From: UBA1926 sp002337215
GTDB lineage: Bacteria; Planctomycetota; Phycisphaerae; Phycisphaerales; UBA1924
NCBI GenBank assembly: GCA_963973795.1
Contig: CAXBAF010000016.1
Location: forward strand, 28,104-92,103
Reading direction: 5' to 3'
Length of the DNA stretch: 64,000 nucleotides
The notes under the pieces were generated by a model. That model was not told the origin of the DNA. It saw only the letters and a list, made by a program, of their open reading frames with translations, and made no database searches. This document shows positions 50,882 through 59,799 of this stretch, piece by piece. Both the position numbers and the translations under genes were made by a program. Position 1 is the stretch's first letter. Each line of letters begins with the position of its first letter.

Positions 50882-51679
50882 GTGCCCCCGACCCACGATG
50901 ATGCCATCTGCCTACGCCACCGCGAGTGGTCAGAAACCAGCCAGACCGTGACGCTCCTTACCCGGGCGCACGGCCTCGTTCACGGCATCGCCAAGGGCTC
51001 GTTCCGCGAGAAAGCCCCGTTCTCGGGTGGCTTCGAGCATCTCCAGCTCGGCGAACTCGGCTTCATCAACAAACCCGACCGCGAACTCGCGGTTCTCACC
51101 GATTGGGATCTCATCGACCCGTTCCATGCGCTGCGAGCCGATTACAGAGCAGCGACAATCGGCATGCTGGCCGCCGAACTCGCGGCCTCGCTGCTCGCCC
51201 CGTTCGACCCGCACCCGGTTGCGTTTGAATCACTCGCGACGATGCTCGCGAGGCTCGGGCACGGCGACCCGGTCCGTGCGTTGTCACTGTTCCTGGTCGA
51301 GTTGCTCGGTGACACGGGGCACGGCTTCGAGCCGCCCAAGGGGCCCATCGCAGACGACGCGATCTGGGCATTCTCCCCGGCGGCGTCGGAGTTCACGCCC
51401 GATCCGGAGCGTCGTCTCCCCGTTGCCGATCCGTTCGGTCCGGAAACACCGAGGGGCGTGTGGCATCTCCGCGGAGAAACCCTCGCCGTCCTGCAGCGGC
51501 TCGGAGACCCCGAGGAACCGTCCGATGAACTCCGGGCTTCATTCGAACCCACCGCGTGGACGCGTCTCGCCCGCTTCCTGACCGCGTGCGCCGTTTATCG
51601 GTCGGCCCGTCGGCCCATGTCGTTCGACGCGTTTCAGCGCGTCACTCAGTCCGGGGGGGCTTCCGCCGGGTCCGCTTAA
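50882..51679 (+). CDS. recO: DNA repair protein RecO
   Basis: RecO loads RecA onto SSB-coated single-stranded DNA in the RecFOR pathway. The 265-residue product has the N-terminal OB-fold pattern (DAICLRHREWSETSQTVTLLTRAHGLVHGIAKGSFREKAPFSG) and the helical C-terminal region. The zinc-binding cysteines seen in some RecO proteins are absent. The GTG start at 50882 fits both the protein and the -10 spacing. The HDOD gene follows 66 bases later on the same strand. Confidence 0.88.
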   Translation: MPPTHDDAICLRHREWSETSQTVTLLTRAHGLVHGIAKGSFREKAPFSGGFEHLQLGELGFINKPDRELAVLTDWDLIDPFHALRADYRAATIGMLAAELAASLLAPFDPHPVAFESLATMLARLGHGDPVRALSLFLVELLGDTGHGFEPPKGPIADDAIWAFSPAASEFTPDPERRLPVADPFGPETPRGVWHLRGETLAVLQRLGDPEEPSDELRASFEPTAWTRLARFLTACAVYRSARRPMSFDAFQRVTQSGGASAGSA

Positions 51680-51745
51680 AGTCGACGCCACGCTCGGCCG
51701 ATCTCTCGTGCGGTACACCCAAGACTGCCTGAGAAGCCGAGCACC

Positions 51746-53251
51746 ATGGACACGATACTCCTCGAAGAAATCCTCGACTGTCCGACGCTCCCGTCGCTTC
51801 CGGCGATCGCCGTCCAGGTCATCGAACTGACGAATGACCCGAACGTGAGCATGGATGAGCTCGCGGACCTGATCCAGACCGATCAGGCAATGTCGGCGCG
51901 AATCCTCCGAACCGTGAACTCCAGCTTCTACGGGCTCCGCGAACGCTGCACCACGATCAAGAAAGCGCTCGTGCTGCTCGGGCTTAGCCCCGTCAAGAGC
52001 CTCGCGTTGGGATTCAGCCTCGTCAGCAGCATCGACAACGACAAGGACGCAACGTTCGATTACGTCGCATACTGGCGTCGTGGACTGTTCACGGCGGTCG
52101 CAGCGAAGTCGGTTGCCGACGCGGCCAGATTGCCGGAAGCGGACGAGTGCTTCATCTCGGGTTTGCTCCAGGACATCGGCATGATCGCGATGCTCCAGAC
52201 GCTCAAGGACGACTACACCAGTCTCATCGAGAGCATCGACGGCGACCACAACCGGCTCGCGAAGGCCGAACTCGCGTGCTACGACGCGCACCACGCCGAC
52301 ATCGGCGCGACGCTCGCGACACAGTGGAAACTCCCGAAGGAGCTCGCGGTCCCGATCAAGTATCACGAGCGGCCGACCGCCGCGCCCGACGAGCACAAGA
52401 CCATTGCCAAAGCGGTCGCGATCGGCAATATCGCACACGACGTTGTGACCGAGGAAGACTCAACGCCGTACCTGCGGAAGTTCTACCGCCGCTGCGACCA
52501 ATGGTTCGACATCAAAGAAGACGGCGCGGACGAGATCCTCAAGCGGTTCGGCGAGGCAACGAAGGAACTCTCCGATCTGTTCAACCTCGACACCGGCAGC
52601 GCGGTCGATCCCGAGGCGTTGCTCGCGAAAGCCGAGGAGACGCTCATCAAGATCGCCGAATCGGAACCCGAGCCGGGCCAGGCGAGGGACCGTCTTCACG
52701 GCCTGCTCCAGGGTGATGACGAGAACGATCCGCTGACCGGTCTGCCGAACAGCAAGGGTTTCGAGACACTGGTGAACATGGCGTACGACGCGGCGCAGTC
52801 CGCCGGAACGCCGATCAGTCTGATGCAGGTCGTTCTCGATGGGCTGACAGAGATCTGCGATGCGGGCGGCCTGCTCGCCAGCGACGCGGTGTTCATCCGA
52901 GCCGTCGCGTTCCTCCAGCAGCAATTCGAGCCCATGGGCGGAGCCGTCTGCCGGGCGGGCACCGGCATCATCAGCATCATCCTCCCGGACACCCGGGAGA
53001 ATCAGGTTGTGACCGCGGCCAATCAGTTCCGAGCTCAGTTTGAGGCGTCGCTGCCGACGCTGCTGGAGCCGATCGATCTCGATCCGAGCAACATCAGAGC
53101 GAGCATCGGTCTCGCGACCGCGGACTCTGAGACGTTCGAACGCATGAAGAACGCCAAGGGGCTCACCGCCGCTGCGACGAAAGCAGCGGTCTCGGCCCGC
53201 GCAGCCGGCGGGAACTGCCTGCGGACGTTCACGGTTCAGCGCGCAGCCTGA
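51746..53251 (+). CDS. HDOD-domain signalling protein with a degenerate GGDEF-like domain
   Basis: HDOD domains are HD-related modules without catalytic metal sites that serve in signalling. The 501-residue product has an HDOD region (about 10-215: LPSLPAIAVQVIELTNDPNVSMDELADLIQTDQAMSARILRTVNS, then FISGLLQDIGMIAM). The C-terminal part (about 330-497) starts with DPLTGLPNSKGFE like a diguanylate cyclase, but the catalytic loop is RAGTGIISIIL instead of GGDEF. It is therefore probably an inactive receptor or partner. The domain pair suggests a role in cyclic-di-nucleotide-linked control. Its leader has no strong Shine-Dalgarno site. Confidence 0.9.
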   Translation: MDTILLEEILDCPTLPSLPAIAVQVIELTNDPNVSMDELADLIQTDQAMSARILRTVNSSFYGLRERCTTIKKALVLLGLSPVKSLALGFSLVSSIDNDKDATFDYVAYWRRGLFTAVAAKSVADAARLPEADECFISGLLQDIGMIAMLQTLKDDYTSLIESIDGDHNRLAKAELACYDAHHADIGATLATQWKLPKELAVPIKYHERPTAAPDEHKTIAKAVAIGNIAHDVVTEEDSTPYLRKFYRRCDQWFDIKEDGADEILKRFGEATKELSDLFNLDTGSAVDPEALLAKAEETLIKIAESEPEPGQARDRLHGLLQGDDENDPLTGLPNSKGFETLVNMAYDAAQSAGTPISLMQVVLDGLTEICDAGGLLASDAVFIRAVAFLQQQFEPMGGAVCRAGTGIISIILPDTRENQVVTAANQFRAQFEASLPTLLEPIDLDPSNIRASIGLATADSETFERMKNAKGLTAAATKAAVSARAAGGNCLRTFTVQRAA

Positions 53252-53282
53252 TATCGATCGACGCAGCCCGCGAGAGACGATC

Positions 53283-54503
53283 TCAAGCCGGGCTCATCGT
53301 CCCGAGCAACACCGGCGTCGGGTCGAACGCGGCGCACAGATCGCGCAGACCCTGCACCGTCACAGAGTCGATCCGAGCGACCTCGTCTTCGAGGGACTTG
53401 TACGAGCCGATCGACGACCAGAGACGGCCGATCCGCTGCATGCGATCGCCCGATTTTTCGCCCGAGAGTGTCGCCGCGGTTGCGACCTTGCTGCGGATCC
53501 GCAGGACATCATCTTCCGTGATCGAGCCCGGCAAAGCCGCGATCTCGCGCTCGATCACGTCCGCGAAGTTTCCGAGCCGATCCGGCTCACCGCTCGCGTA
53601 GACCATGAATGTCCCCACCCCGTCGCTCGGGTCATACGCCGCCTGGCATTCCTCCGCGATGCCCTCCTCGACCAACGCCCAGTGCAGACGGCTGTTGCCA
53701 TCGCCCCCGAGCAGGTGGGCGAGCACCATCGCCTCGTACCGGTTCTCGTCGGTGCACGCGGGCGCCGGCGCGAGCCCGAGCAGATAGCCCCGCGAGACGG
53801 TGTCGTCCCGCAACTCGAACCGCTCGGCGTTGATCGGAGGAGTGGTCGCGTCACGCGCAGCGCCGGTCGGCTGCCACTCGCCGCACACGCGTCCCACGGC
53901 GTCGCAGACGGCGTCGAAATCGACCCGGCCCGCGACGCTGACCACGGTGTTGTCTGCGCTGTAGCGTTCGTTGAAGTACGCCCTCATCTGTTCGTTGGTC
54001 ATCTCGCCGACGGTCTCGTTCGTGCCCAGCACGCGGTGCGAGAGCCCGTTGGGCCGGTAGTAGCGATCGATCGCTTCCTCGTAGAGCACCCAGAACGGGT
54101 TGTCCTTGTACATCGCGATCTCTTCGAGGATCACCTGCTTTTCGGTGTCGAATTCTTCCTGCCGGAGCGCGGGCCGCATCATCGACCCGAGCAGATCGAT
54201 CGCAGCGTCCATCAGCTCGGGGAGTACCTGGGCGTAGAAGCACGTCACCTCGCTCGACGTGTACGCGTTGTGCTGGGCACCCATGTCGTCGAACCGCTGG
54301 TTCAGCGCCTCGGCCGAGATCGCCTGCGTCCCCTTGAACATCATGTGCTCGAGAAAATGGCTCACGCCCATGATCGCGCCGGGCTCATCGCGTGCGCCCG
54401 TGCGCACAAAGAACCCCGCCGCGGCGGAGTGGGCCCCGGGGTCCACCTCACCGATCACCGTCAAGCCATTCGGGAGGATACGTTCTTTGAATTCAATCGC
54501 CAT
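53283..54503 (-). CDS. M16-family zinc metallopeptidase
   Basis: M16 peptidases are zinc enzymes that process peptides in a closed chamber. The zinc-binding HxxEH is HFLEH at His49, Glu52 and His53, and a third ligand Glu lies further on (DTEKQVILEEIAM region). The 406-residue product has the typical two half-domains, including YFNERYSADNTVVSVAGRVD. It resembles processing-peptidase beta-like members more than the pitrilysins. There is no signal peptide, so it is probably cytoplasmic. ATG 54503 has a TACACT box 6 bases upstream. No partner subunit lacking zinc is adjacent. Confidence 0.92.
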   Translation of the reverse strand: MAIEFKERILPNGLTVIGEVDPGAHSAAAGFFVRTGARDEPGAIMGVSHFLEHMMFKGTQAISAEALNQRFDDMGAQHNAYTSSEVTCFYAQVLPELMDAAIDLLGSMMRPALRQEEFDTEKQVILEEIAMYKDNPFWVLYEEAIDRYYRPNGLSHRVLGTNETVGEMTNEQMRAYFNERYSADNTVVSVAGRVDFDAVCDAVGRVCGEWQPTGAARDATTPPINAERFELRDDTVSRGYLLGLAPAPACTDENRYEAMVLAHLLGGDGNSRLHWALVEEGIAEECQAAYDPSDGVGTFMVYASGEPDRLGNFADVIEREIAALPGSITEDDVLRIRSKVATAATLSGEKSGDRMQRIGRLWSSIGSYKSLEDEVARIDSVTVQGLRDLCAAFDPTPVLLGTMSPA

Positions 54504-54509
54504 GCGGCG

Positions 54510-54515
54510 AGTGTA
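54510..54515 (-). promoter_or_regulatory. -10-like TACACT box before the M16 peptidase
   Basis: Minus-strand TACACT, 6-base gap, ATG at 54503. Confidence 0.5.
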
Positions 54516-54579
54516 CGCGCGACCGAAGCGGGCGCGGGGGCACGCTCGCAACCCGTCCGCCCCCTTGGGATCTCAACCG

Positions 54580-55656
54580 TTACGCCCCGCGGCCAGCGTC
54601 CACGATCCCACGCAACGCTCGGCAAACTTCCTCTGGATCATCGGCGCCGCAGACCGCAGAAGACACCGCGAGCCCACGGGCACCGACCGCCACCAGTTCC
54701 CCGGCGTTCGAGGTCGAGATCCCCCCGATGCAGAGGTGGGGGAGCACCGCCAGGTCCTCATCAGCAAGGAACGCACGGAGGTATTCGGGCCCCGCGATCG
54801 CGTCTTTCCGCTTCGTTGTCGTCGGGAACATGGGGCCGAGCCCGACCGAACTCGCGCCCGTTGCCATGGCGGCTCTCGCCTCCTCGAACGACGACGTCGA
54901 GACCCCGACCGGCATCCCCGCGCCCGCCACCGCGCGCACATCCGCGGGCGAGAGATCGCCCTGCCCAACATGGACACCATCGGCTCCGGCCAACAGCGCG
55001 ATGTCCGGCCTGTCATTGATGATGACCGAAACTACGCTCGCGCCGTCTGTTCTGCCCGGGCTCTCAGATGCAATCGCACGAAGCCGGCGGGCCCGAGCGA
55101 GCAGTGTTCGATCCGGGAGCGATTTCTCGCGCAGCTGCAGACAATCCGCCCCGCCGGCGATCGCGGCCCGAGCGACCCGCTCCCAGTCGCCCTCCCGACT
55201 CAACGACTCGGTGATCAGCACGCACAGCGACCACTGGGCAGACGCGGGGATCAGACCGGTGCGGACGAGCCGCTCGATCTCGTAGACCTCGTACCGGAGC
55301 GATTCGAAGCCGGGATCAACCGAGCCGATGGACTTCGCGGTCTCCTCAATCGTGCGCACGGCCTGGGCCGTCCGCGCCGCCGCGGCCGCCGCGACGCTCC
55401 CCAGCCCGATCCGCTGCCCCTCGCGTGCGGTCCGGATCCCGGTGCCCACATCGCCCGGCGTGTCCCGGACCGTGATCCGCAGCGACGCGGGAAGCGGCAG
55501 CGCGTCGAGCAGTCCGGCGAGCCCGTGACGGGCGCGCTTCGCACGCTCGCTGAGCCCCGCGTTGTCAAGCGCGAAACGCGCGATGTCCTCGAGCGTGCGC
55601 AACCCCTCCGAGGCCCGGTTCGCGTTCGCGTCGATGATGCGTGCCTCGCTCCGCAC
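54580..55656 (-). CDS. thiE: Thiamine-phosphate synthase with N-terminal accessory domain
   Basis: ThiE couples the thiazole and pyrimidine units into thiamine phosphate. The C-terminal part (about residues 145-350) has LREKSLPDRTLL, VIINDRPDIALLAGADGVHVGQGDLSPADVRAV and GLGPMFPTTTKRKDAI, typical of the family. The N-terminal part (about 1-130), starting RIIDANANRASEGLRTLEDIARFALD, is an extra helical domain seen in cyanobacterial and planctomycete ThiE. A GTG start lies behind AAGGAGCG. No TPP riboswitch could be recognised in the 125 bases upstream, and no other thiamine genes adjoin. Confidence 0.92.
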   Translation of the reverse strand: MRSEARIIDANANRASEGLRTLEDIARFALDNAGLSERAKRARHGLAGLLDALPLPASLRITVRDTPGDVGTGIRTAREGQRIGLGSVAAAAAARTAQAVRTIEETAKSIGSVDPGFESLRYEVYEIERLVRTGLIPASAQWSLCVLITESLSREGDWERVARAAIAGGADCLQLREKSLPDRTLLARARRLRAIASESPGRTDGASVVSVIINDRPDIALLAGADGVHVGQGDLSPADVRAVAGAGMPVGVSTSSFEEARAAMATGASSVGLGPMFPTTTKRKDAIAGPEYLRAFLADEDLAVLPHLCIGGISTSNAGELVAVGARGLAVSSAVCGADDPEEVCRALRGIVDAGRGA

Positions 55657-55781
55657 GGCGGGCGCTCCTTCTCACAATTCAAGAATGCTGAGTCCAATTC
55701 AGACTGTTACGTCCGGCCGATCGGCGTCAACTGTTCAGTCTCTCGGGTGGCACAGGCCCCTCGGCTCGCCGACAATAGCCC

Positions 55782-56507
55782 ATGGCCGATCTCTACGCCC
55801 TCGAACCCGATCCCGACCTGCCCGGGCTCCCGGGCGAGCCCGTCATCCGCGACAACGAGGACCAGCTCCTCGATGTGCTCTCCGCCGACGTGTACCTCCA
55901 TGCGCTCAACTGTGTCCAGCGATTCGGCGATTTTCACATGGCCCTCGCGGTAGGCCCATTCCAGGAACGTCTCTGCCGCCGGCTCATGACCGACCCCCAG
56001 GTCCGCCAGCTCCCCTGGCAGCGGACGCACCTCTGGGCCGTGCACGACGAGCCCGACGCGATGTGGGGTTCACGATTCACCTCGATCGCCGATCTGCTCG
56101 AGGACCATTCGGGCATACCCGATTCCAACGTGCATCTCCCCGATCTCGACGCCGAGGACCCCGCCGGCATCTACGAGAGGCGCCTCCAGGAACGGCTCGC
56201 CTGGCGTGAGAAGGGGCACGACCGCCTCGATCTCGCGGTCCTCCACCTCGACGCCGGCGGACTCGTCAGCGGAGCGACGCACGGTTCGGCGGACGACCAA
56301 AGTCCCGACGCGCTCTTTGTACCACGGGCCGAGGGCGGCCTCGCGATGTCGCCCCGGCTCCTGGGTGCCACCCGCCTCGTCGCGATCGCGGCGACGGGAG
56401 AAGCAAACCGGGCCGCCATCTCGGGTTTGAGCGACAATCCGTCTGTTCCGACCCTCGCGGGGGGTACGCTCCGGTGGTACGTTGACCGCGCCGCCTGCGA
56501 GAACTGA
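55782..56507 (+). CDS. 6-phosphogluconolactonase-fold protein, catalytic motif lost
   Basis: The 241-residue product follows the SOL/6PGL fold along its whole length. FHMALAVGPFQERLCRRL sits where active enzymes have SGGSTP. WQRTHLWAVHDEP matches the W..VH..W.DER region, and GIPDSNVHLPD and DLAVLHLDAGGLVSGATHG follow. In active lactonases that last segment is DLVLLGMGPDGHTASLFPG, so the Asp-Gly-His motif is gone. The serine-glycine phosphate loop is gone too. It may be a non-catalytic relative with a binding role. The RluA-family gene starts 13 bases later, so the two probably form an operon. Confidence 0.7.
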   Translation: MADLYALEPDPDLPGLPGEPVIRDNEDQLLDVLSADVYLHALNCVQRFGDFHMALAVGPFQERLCRRLMTDPQVRQLPWQRTHLWAVHDEPDAMWGSRFTSIADLLEDHSGIPDSNVHLPDLDAEDPAGIYERRLQERLAWREKGHDRLDLAVLHLDAGGLVSGATHGSADDQSPDALFVPRAEGGLAMSPRLLGATRLVAIAATGEANRAAISGLSDNPSVPTLAGGTLRWYVDRAACEN

Positions 56508-56520
56508 GCACCGAACCCCC

Positions 56521-57318
56521 ATGCCGACCTACACCATCGAACCCAACGAGCGCGTCACGTTCGCGATCGCGCACCGCGACGAGCACGTGCTCGTGGTCCG
56601 CAAGCCCCCCGGGGTCGTCACCCAGCCGGGCGTGGGCCACCAGCACGACACCCTGCTCAACGGGCTCTTCGCGCGCTTCGGCAATGAACTCCAGCAACTC
56701 GGCCAGGCCCGCGATTTCGGGCTCGTCCACCGCCTCGACCGCGAGACGAGCGGCGTCATCATGGTCGCGCTCTCCCCGAACGCCTACGACGGGCTGCGAG
56801 CCGCGTTCGCGTCGCGTGACATCACGAAGTACTACTGGGCGATCTGCCACAAGGCGCCGCGCGAGCCGCAGGGCGTGATCAAACGCCCGATCATGGAAGA
56901 GGAACGCCGAAAGAACCGGTACACCTCGGAAAAACGCGGCGTGCTCTCATCGGGTGGAAAACCCGCCGCGACCGCCTATCGCGTCCTCGACGCGACTCCG
57001 CTCGGGGCGATCATCGAGGCCCGTCCGCTCACCGGACGCCTCCACCAGGTCCGCCTCCACCTCGATTCCATCGGCGCCGGCATCCTGGGCGACAAGCTCT
57101 ACGGCCCGACCCGCACGAATTCGGCGGCCCACCGCCTCGCGCTCCACGCCCACCGCATCGCGTTCGATCACCCGGTCTCCGGCGAGCGGATCGATGTCCG
57201 GAGCCCGTTCCCCAAGGACCTCCGCCGGGTGCTGCGGGCGCTGGAACTCAGAAGGCCTGACCTCGCCGACGACGCTGAAGCGTCGGGAGTCGAATCAACC
57301 GAGAGCGACGCGGATTGA
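56521..57318 (+). CDS. RluA-family 23S rRNA/tRNA pseudouridine synthase
   Basis: This enzyme isomerises uridine to pseudouridine in RNA. The 265-residue product has the conserved LVHRLDRETSGVIMVA with the catalytic Asp, KYYWAICHKAPREPQ, and the C-terminal RPLTGRLHQVRLHL motif that contacts RNA. There is no S4 domain at the N-terminus, as in RluA rather than RluD types. The target base cannot be assigned. ATG 56521 sits 13 bases after the upstream stop. It converges on hemW. Confidence 0.88.
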   Translation: MPTYTIEPNERVTFAIAHRDEHVLVVRKPPGVVTQPGVGHQHDTLLNGLFARFGNELQQLGQARDFGLVHRLDRETSGVIMVALSPNAYDGLRAAFASRDITKYYWAICHKAPREPQGVIKRPIMEEERRKNRYTSEKRGVLSSGGKPAATAYRVLDATPLGAIIEARPLTGRLHQVRLHLDSIGAGILGDKLYGPTRTNSAAHRLALHAHRIAFDHPVSGERIDVRSPFPKDLRRVLRALELRRPDLADDAEASGVESTESDAD

Positions 57319-57375
57319 TTCTCGGTACAGGCCGGTCGGCAGAACCGATCGCACGCGGATCAGATGGGGCGCGGC

Positions 57376-58671
57376 TCAAGGATCGACGACCGCCATCAGC
57401 CCCGCCGCGATTCGATCGGCGAGGATCTCACCGTCCCTGCTGAGGATCCACCGCTCGAAACGGTGCGTGCCGCGATGCCTGATCAAGCCGTCGGCCCGCA
57501 ATCCCGCGATCGCCCCGCGGAGCGAACCGACCAATCGAGGATCGATCGCCCGCGCGCCGGCGAGGATCGACCCCGCGTCGAGACCGTCGGAGAGCCGAAG
57601 CCCCGTCATGATCCGCTCCGCGAGCGCCCGGCGAGCGTCGGGCGTCTCCAGATCGACGACCGGGCAGGGCTGCTCCCGCTCGAACGCCCCGAGATAGGTG
57701 CCGAGCCTGGGGGCGTTTTTCCAGCGGTGCCCCGCGAGATGAGCCGACGCGGAAGGCCCGACCGCGATCCAGTCGCGCTGCCGCCAATAAGCGAGGTTGT
57801 GCCGGCACTCGGCCCCGGGGAACGCGAAGTTGCTCGTCTCATACCGCCGGAAGCCGTGGGCCGCCAACCGTTCCGCGACCGACTCGAACATCTCGGCATC
57901 GGTCTCCTCATCGGTCGGGGCGAACTCCCCGCGGTTCAGGCGGGCGGTCATCGCGGTGCCCGGCTCGTAGGTCAGGCTGTAGGCGGAGACGTGCTCGACG
58001 CCCAGATCGACCGCCCGGTCGATGTCATCGAGTGCCTCGGCGACTGTTTGTCCCGGGATCGCGTAGATGAGGTCCACGCTGAGCCGCTCGATGCCGGCCT
58101 CTCGTGCAAGCCCGATCGCCCGCGCGACGTTCGCGGGATCGTGCCAGCGCTCGAGCGTCTTGAGGTGCCGGGCATCGAACGACTGGGCACCGATGCTCAG
58201 GCGGTTGACCCCGCCTGAGGCGAGTGCTGCCATAAGCGCCGCGGTCGCGGTCTCCGGGTTGCACTCGACGGTGAACTCTCCCGGCGACGCCCGCCCGCCG
58301 GGCTGCATCAAGGAGAGGTCGAACGACCCACCCAACGCCCCGAGGACGCGCGTCCAGAGTTCGACCGGGAGAAGTGTCGGCGTGCCACCCCCGACGAAAA
58401 TGGTGCGCAAAGGCGCGCGCTCGGCCTCAGTTTCTCCGGCCGTCGGTTTTCCGGTTCGGGCCCAGCCGCTCGCGTGGCGCAGATCCGCGATGAGCGCCTC
58501 GGCGAACGCGCCCATCCGATCCTGCTGATCGACGATGCTGTAGAAGTCGCAGTAATGGCACTTGTGGAAGCAGAACGGCATGTGGACATACAGCGACCGG
58601 GCCGGTGTGCGAACAGCAACCGACACGGGTGTTGGCCCCGTGACCATGGAGGGCGATTGCTCGCCCAACAC
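57376..58671 (-). CDS. hemW: Radical SAM heme chaperone HemW
   Basis: HemW binds and passes on heme; although related to HemN it usually lacks the coproporphyrinogen dehydrogenase activity. The cluster motif is CFHKCHYCDF (Cys34, 38, 41), and the Phe after the third Cys, where HemN has another Cys, supports HemW. IFVGGGTPTLLPVELW, EFTVECNPETAT and RLSIGAQSFDARHLKTLERWH follow, with ETSNFAFPGAECRHNLAYW near the end. The start is taken at GTG 58671 (ATG at 58647 is possible). The protein has about 431 residues. It is convergent with the RluA gene. Confidence 0.9.
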   Translation of the reverse strand: MLGEQSPSMVTGPTPVSVAVRTPARSLYVHMPFCFHKCHYCDFYSIVDQQDRMGAFAEALIADLRHASGWARTGKPTAGETEAERAPLRTIFVGGGTPTLLPVELWTRVLGALGGSFDLSLMQPGGRASPGEFTVECNPETATAALMAALASGGVNRLSIGAQSFDARHLKTLERWHDPANVARAIGLAREAGIERLSVDLIYAIPGQTVAEALDDIDRAVDLGVEHVSAYSLTYEPGTAMTARLNRGEFAPTDEETDAEMFESVAERLAAHGFRRYETSNFAFPGAECRHNLAYWRQRDWIAVGPSASAHLAGHRWKNAPRLGTYLGAFEREQPCPVVDLETPDARRALAERIMTGLRLSDGLDAGSILAGARAIDPRLVGSLRGAIAGLRADGLIRHRGTHRFERWILSRDGEILADRIAAGLMAVVDP

Positions 58672-58675
58672 TTTC

Positions 58676-58681
58676 AGAGTA
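58676..58681 (-). promoter_or_regulatory. -10-like TACTCT box before hemW
   Basis: Minus-strand TACTCT with a 4-base gap to GTG 58671. Confidence 0.35.
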
Positions 58682-58798
58682 TCGTGACCCAGGAAAGTCC
58701 CTCTCGCATGAGGGCCGAGCCGCGTTGCGCGTCAACGCGGGGCGGACCGGGCACGACCCGGCCGCCGCAATACGGCAGTCCCGGAAGGATAGACCGGC

Positions 58799-59347
58799 GT
58801 GGATTTCGCACTCATCCGACTCCAGTCAGACGGCAAAACGGCCAAAGCGCCGATCGGCCGCGAACTCACCATTATCGGACGCCAAACCGGTTGTCAGCTC
58901 CGGATCCGCTCGGCCGAGGTCTCGCGTAAGCACGCGGAGATCCGGTTCGAGGAGGGCACACCCGCCATCAAGGATCTCGGGTCGAGCAACGGAACGTACG
59001 TGAACGGCATCAAGGTCATCGAGAAACGCCTCGAAGCCGGCGACCTGATCGCGATCGGGCCCGTCGTGCTGCTCGTCCAGTTGGGCGGCGAACCGGCCTC
59101 GTTCGACGCGGCGTCGCTGTTCCAGGACGGCGTCCCGGGCGGGCCGCCCCAGGCGGTCAAATCTGCGGCGCAGGCGGGGGCCGCGGCGGCGTCGGTGTCC
59201 TCGTCGAGCGACGATGCGGACGTTCCGACGTCATCGGGCCTCATGGACGGCATCGCGGGCCTTCCCACCAACAGCGATGACAGCAGCGTCGTGGACTTCG
59301 ACTTCGACTTCGATGACGGGGATGAGGACGACCAGCCGCCGCTCTAA
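58799..59347 (+). CDS. FHA-domain protein
   Basis: FHA domains bind phosphothreonine peptides and act as adaptors in Ser/Thr-kinase signalling. Residues about 5-95 form one FHA domain: GRELTIIGRQTGCQLRI, then VSRKHAEIRFEEGTPAIKDLGSSNGTYVNG with the Arg, Ser, His and Asn that contact phosphothreonine. The rest is a disordered Ala/Ser/Asp-rich tail ending in FDFDFDDGDEDDQPPL. A GTG start lies behind GGAAGGAT. No kinase or secretion gene adjoins it. Confidence 0.92.
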   Translation: MDFALIRLQSDGKTAKAPIGRELTIIGRQTGCQLRIRSAEVSRKHAEIRFEEGTPAIKDLGSSNGTYVNGIKVIEKRLEAGDLIAIGPVVLLVQLGGEPASFDAASLFQDGVPGGPPQAVKSAAQAGAAAASVSSSSDDADVPTSSGLMDGIAGLPTNSDDSSVVDFDFDFDDGDEDDQPPL

Positions 59348-59379
59348 CGGGACGGCACGCCGAACTCCGCCCGGCCTGA

Positions 59380-59544
59380 TCAGCCCCGCTCGGTCTTTTC
59401 GACCACCGGTGCCTTGGCCGGCACCTTGATGATCGTGCTGCAGGATTTGCACTTGACGGTCTTACCGCGAGCCGTTTCCGGGACCGCGAGGATCTTCCGG
59501 CACGTCAGCTTGGGGCACATGATTTTCACCGAGCTCATGCTCAT
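59380..59544 (-). CDS. Mini zinc-ribbon protein
   Basis: The 54-residue product carries two Cys pairs, in IMCPKLTCRKILAVP and VKCKSCSTIIKVP, followed by a basic tail. This resembles the short zinc-ribbon module found at the N-terminus of many planctomycete and myxobacterial proteins (MJ0042-type), but here it stands alone. The ATG at 59544 has a strong GGAGG site 8 bases upstream, which supports it as a real gene despite its size. Its function is unknown. Confidence 0.6.
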   Translation of the reverse strand: MSMSSVKIMCPKLTCRKILAVPETARGKTVKCKSCSTIIKVPAKAPVVEKTERG

Positions 59545-59799
59545 GGAACATCCTCCGCGAGTGCCTCTATTTCGTCTCAACACGCCCTCGGATCAGGTGA
59601 CGAATCGGTTGATCGGGATATTCGGTGTTGTCTTTGCCGCCTGACCCGGATCCACCGGCCGATCTCCGGACGTCCGGGTCGCATCTCCGGATCGCTGCTT
59701 GTTTTCGGACGCGACCGGAAAGCGTCCCGGCCCTCGAATAGTGTTCTCAACTCCGTTCGATTGATCGTGCTCTCAACGAGCACCGCTCCGGAAGGTCCC

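Noticed and set aside
55657..55781. TPP riboswitch before thiE
   Set aside because: The CUGAGA and related core motifs of the TPP aptamer were not seen in the leader.
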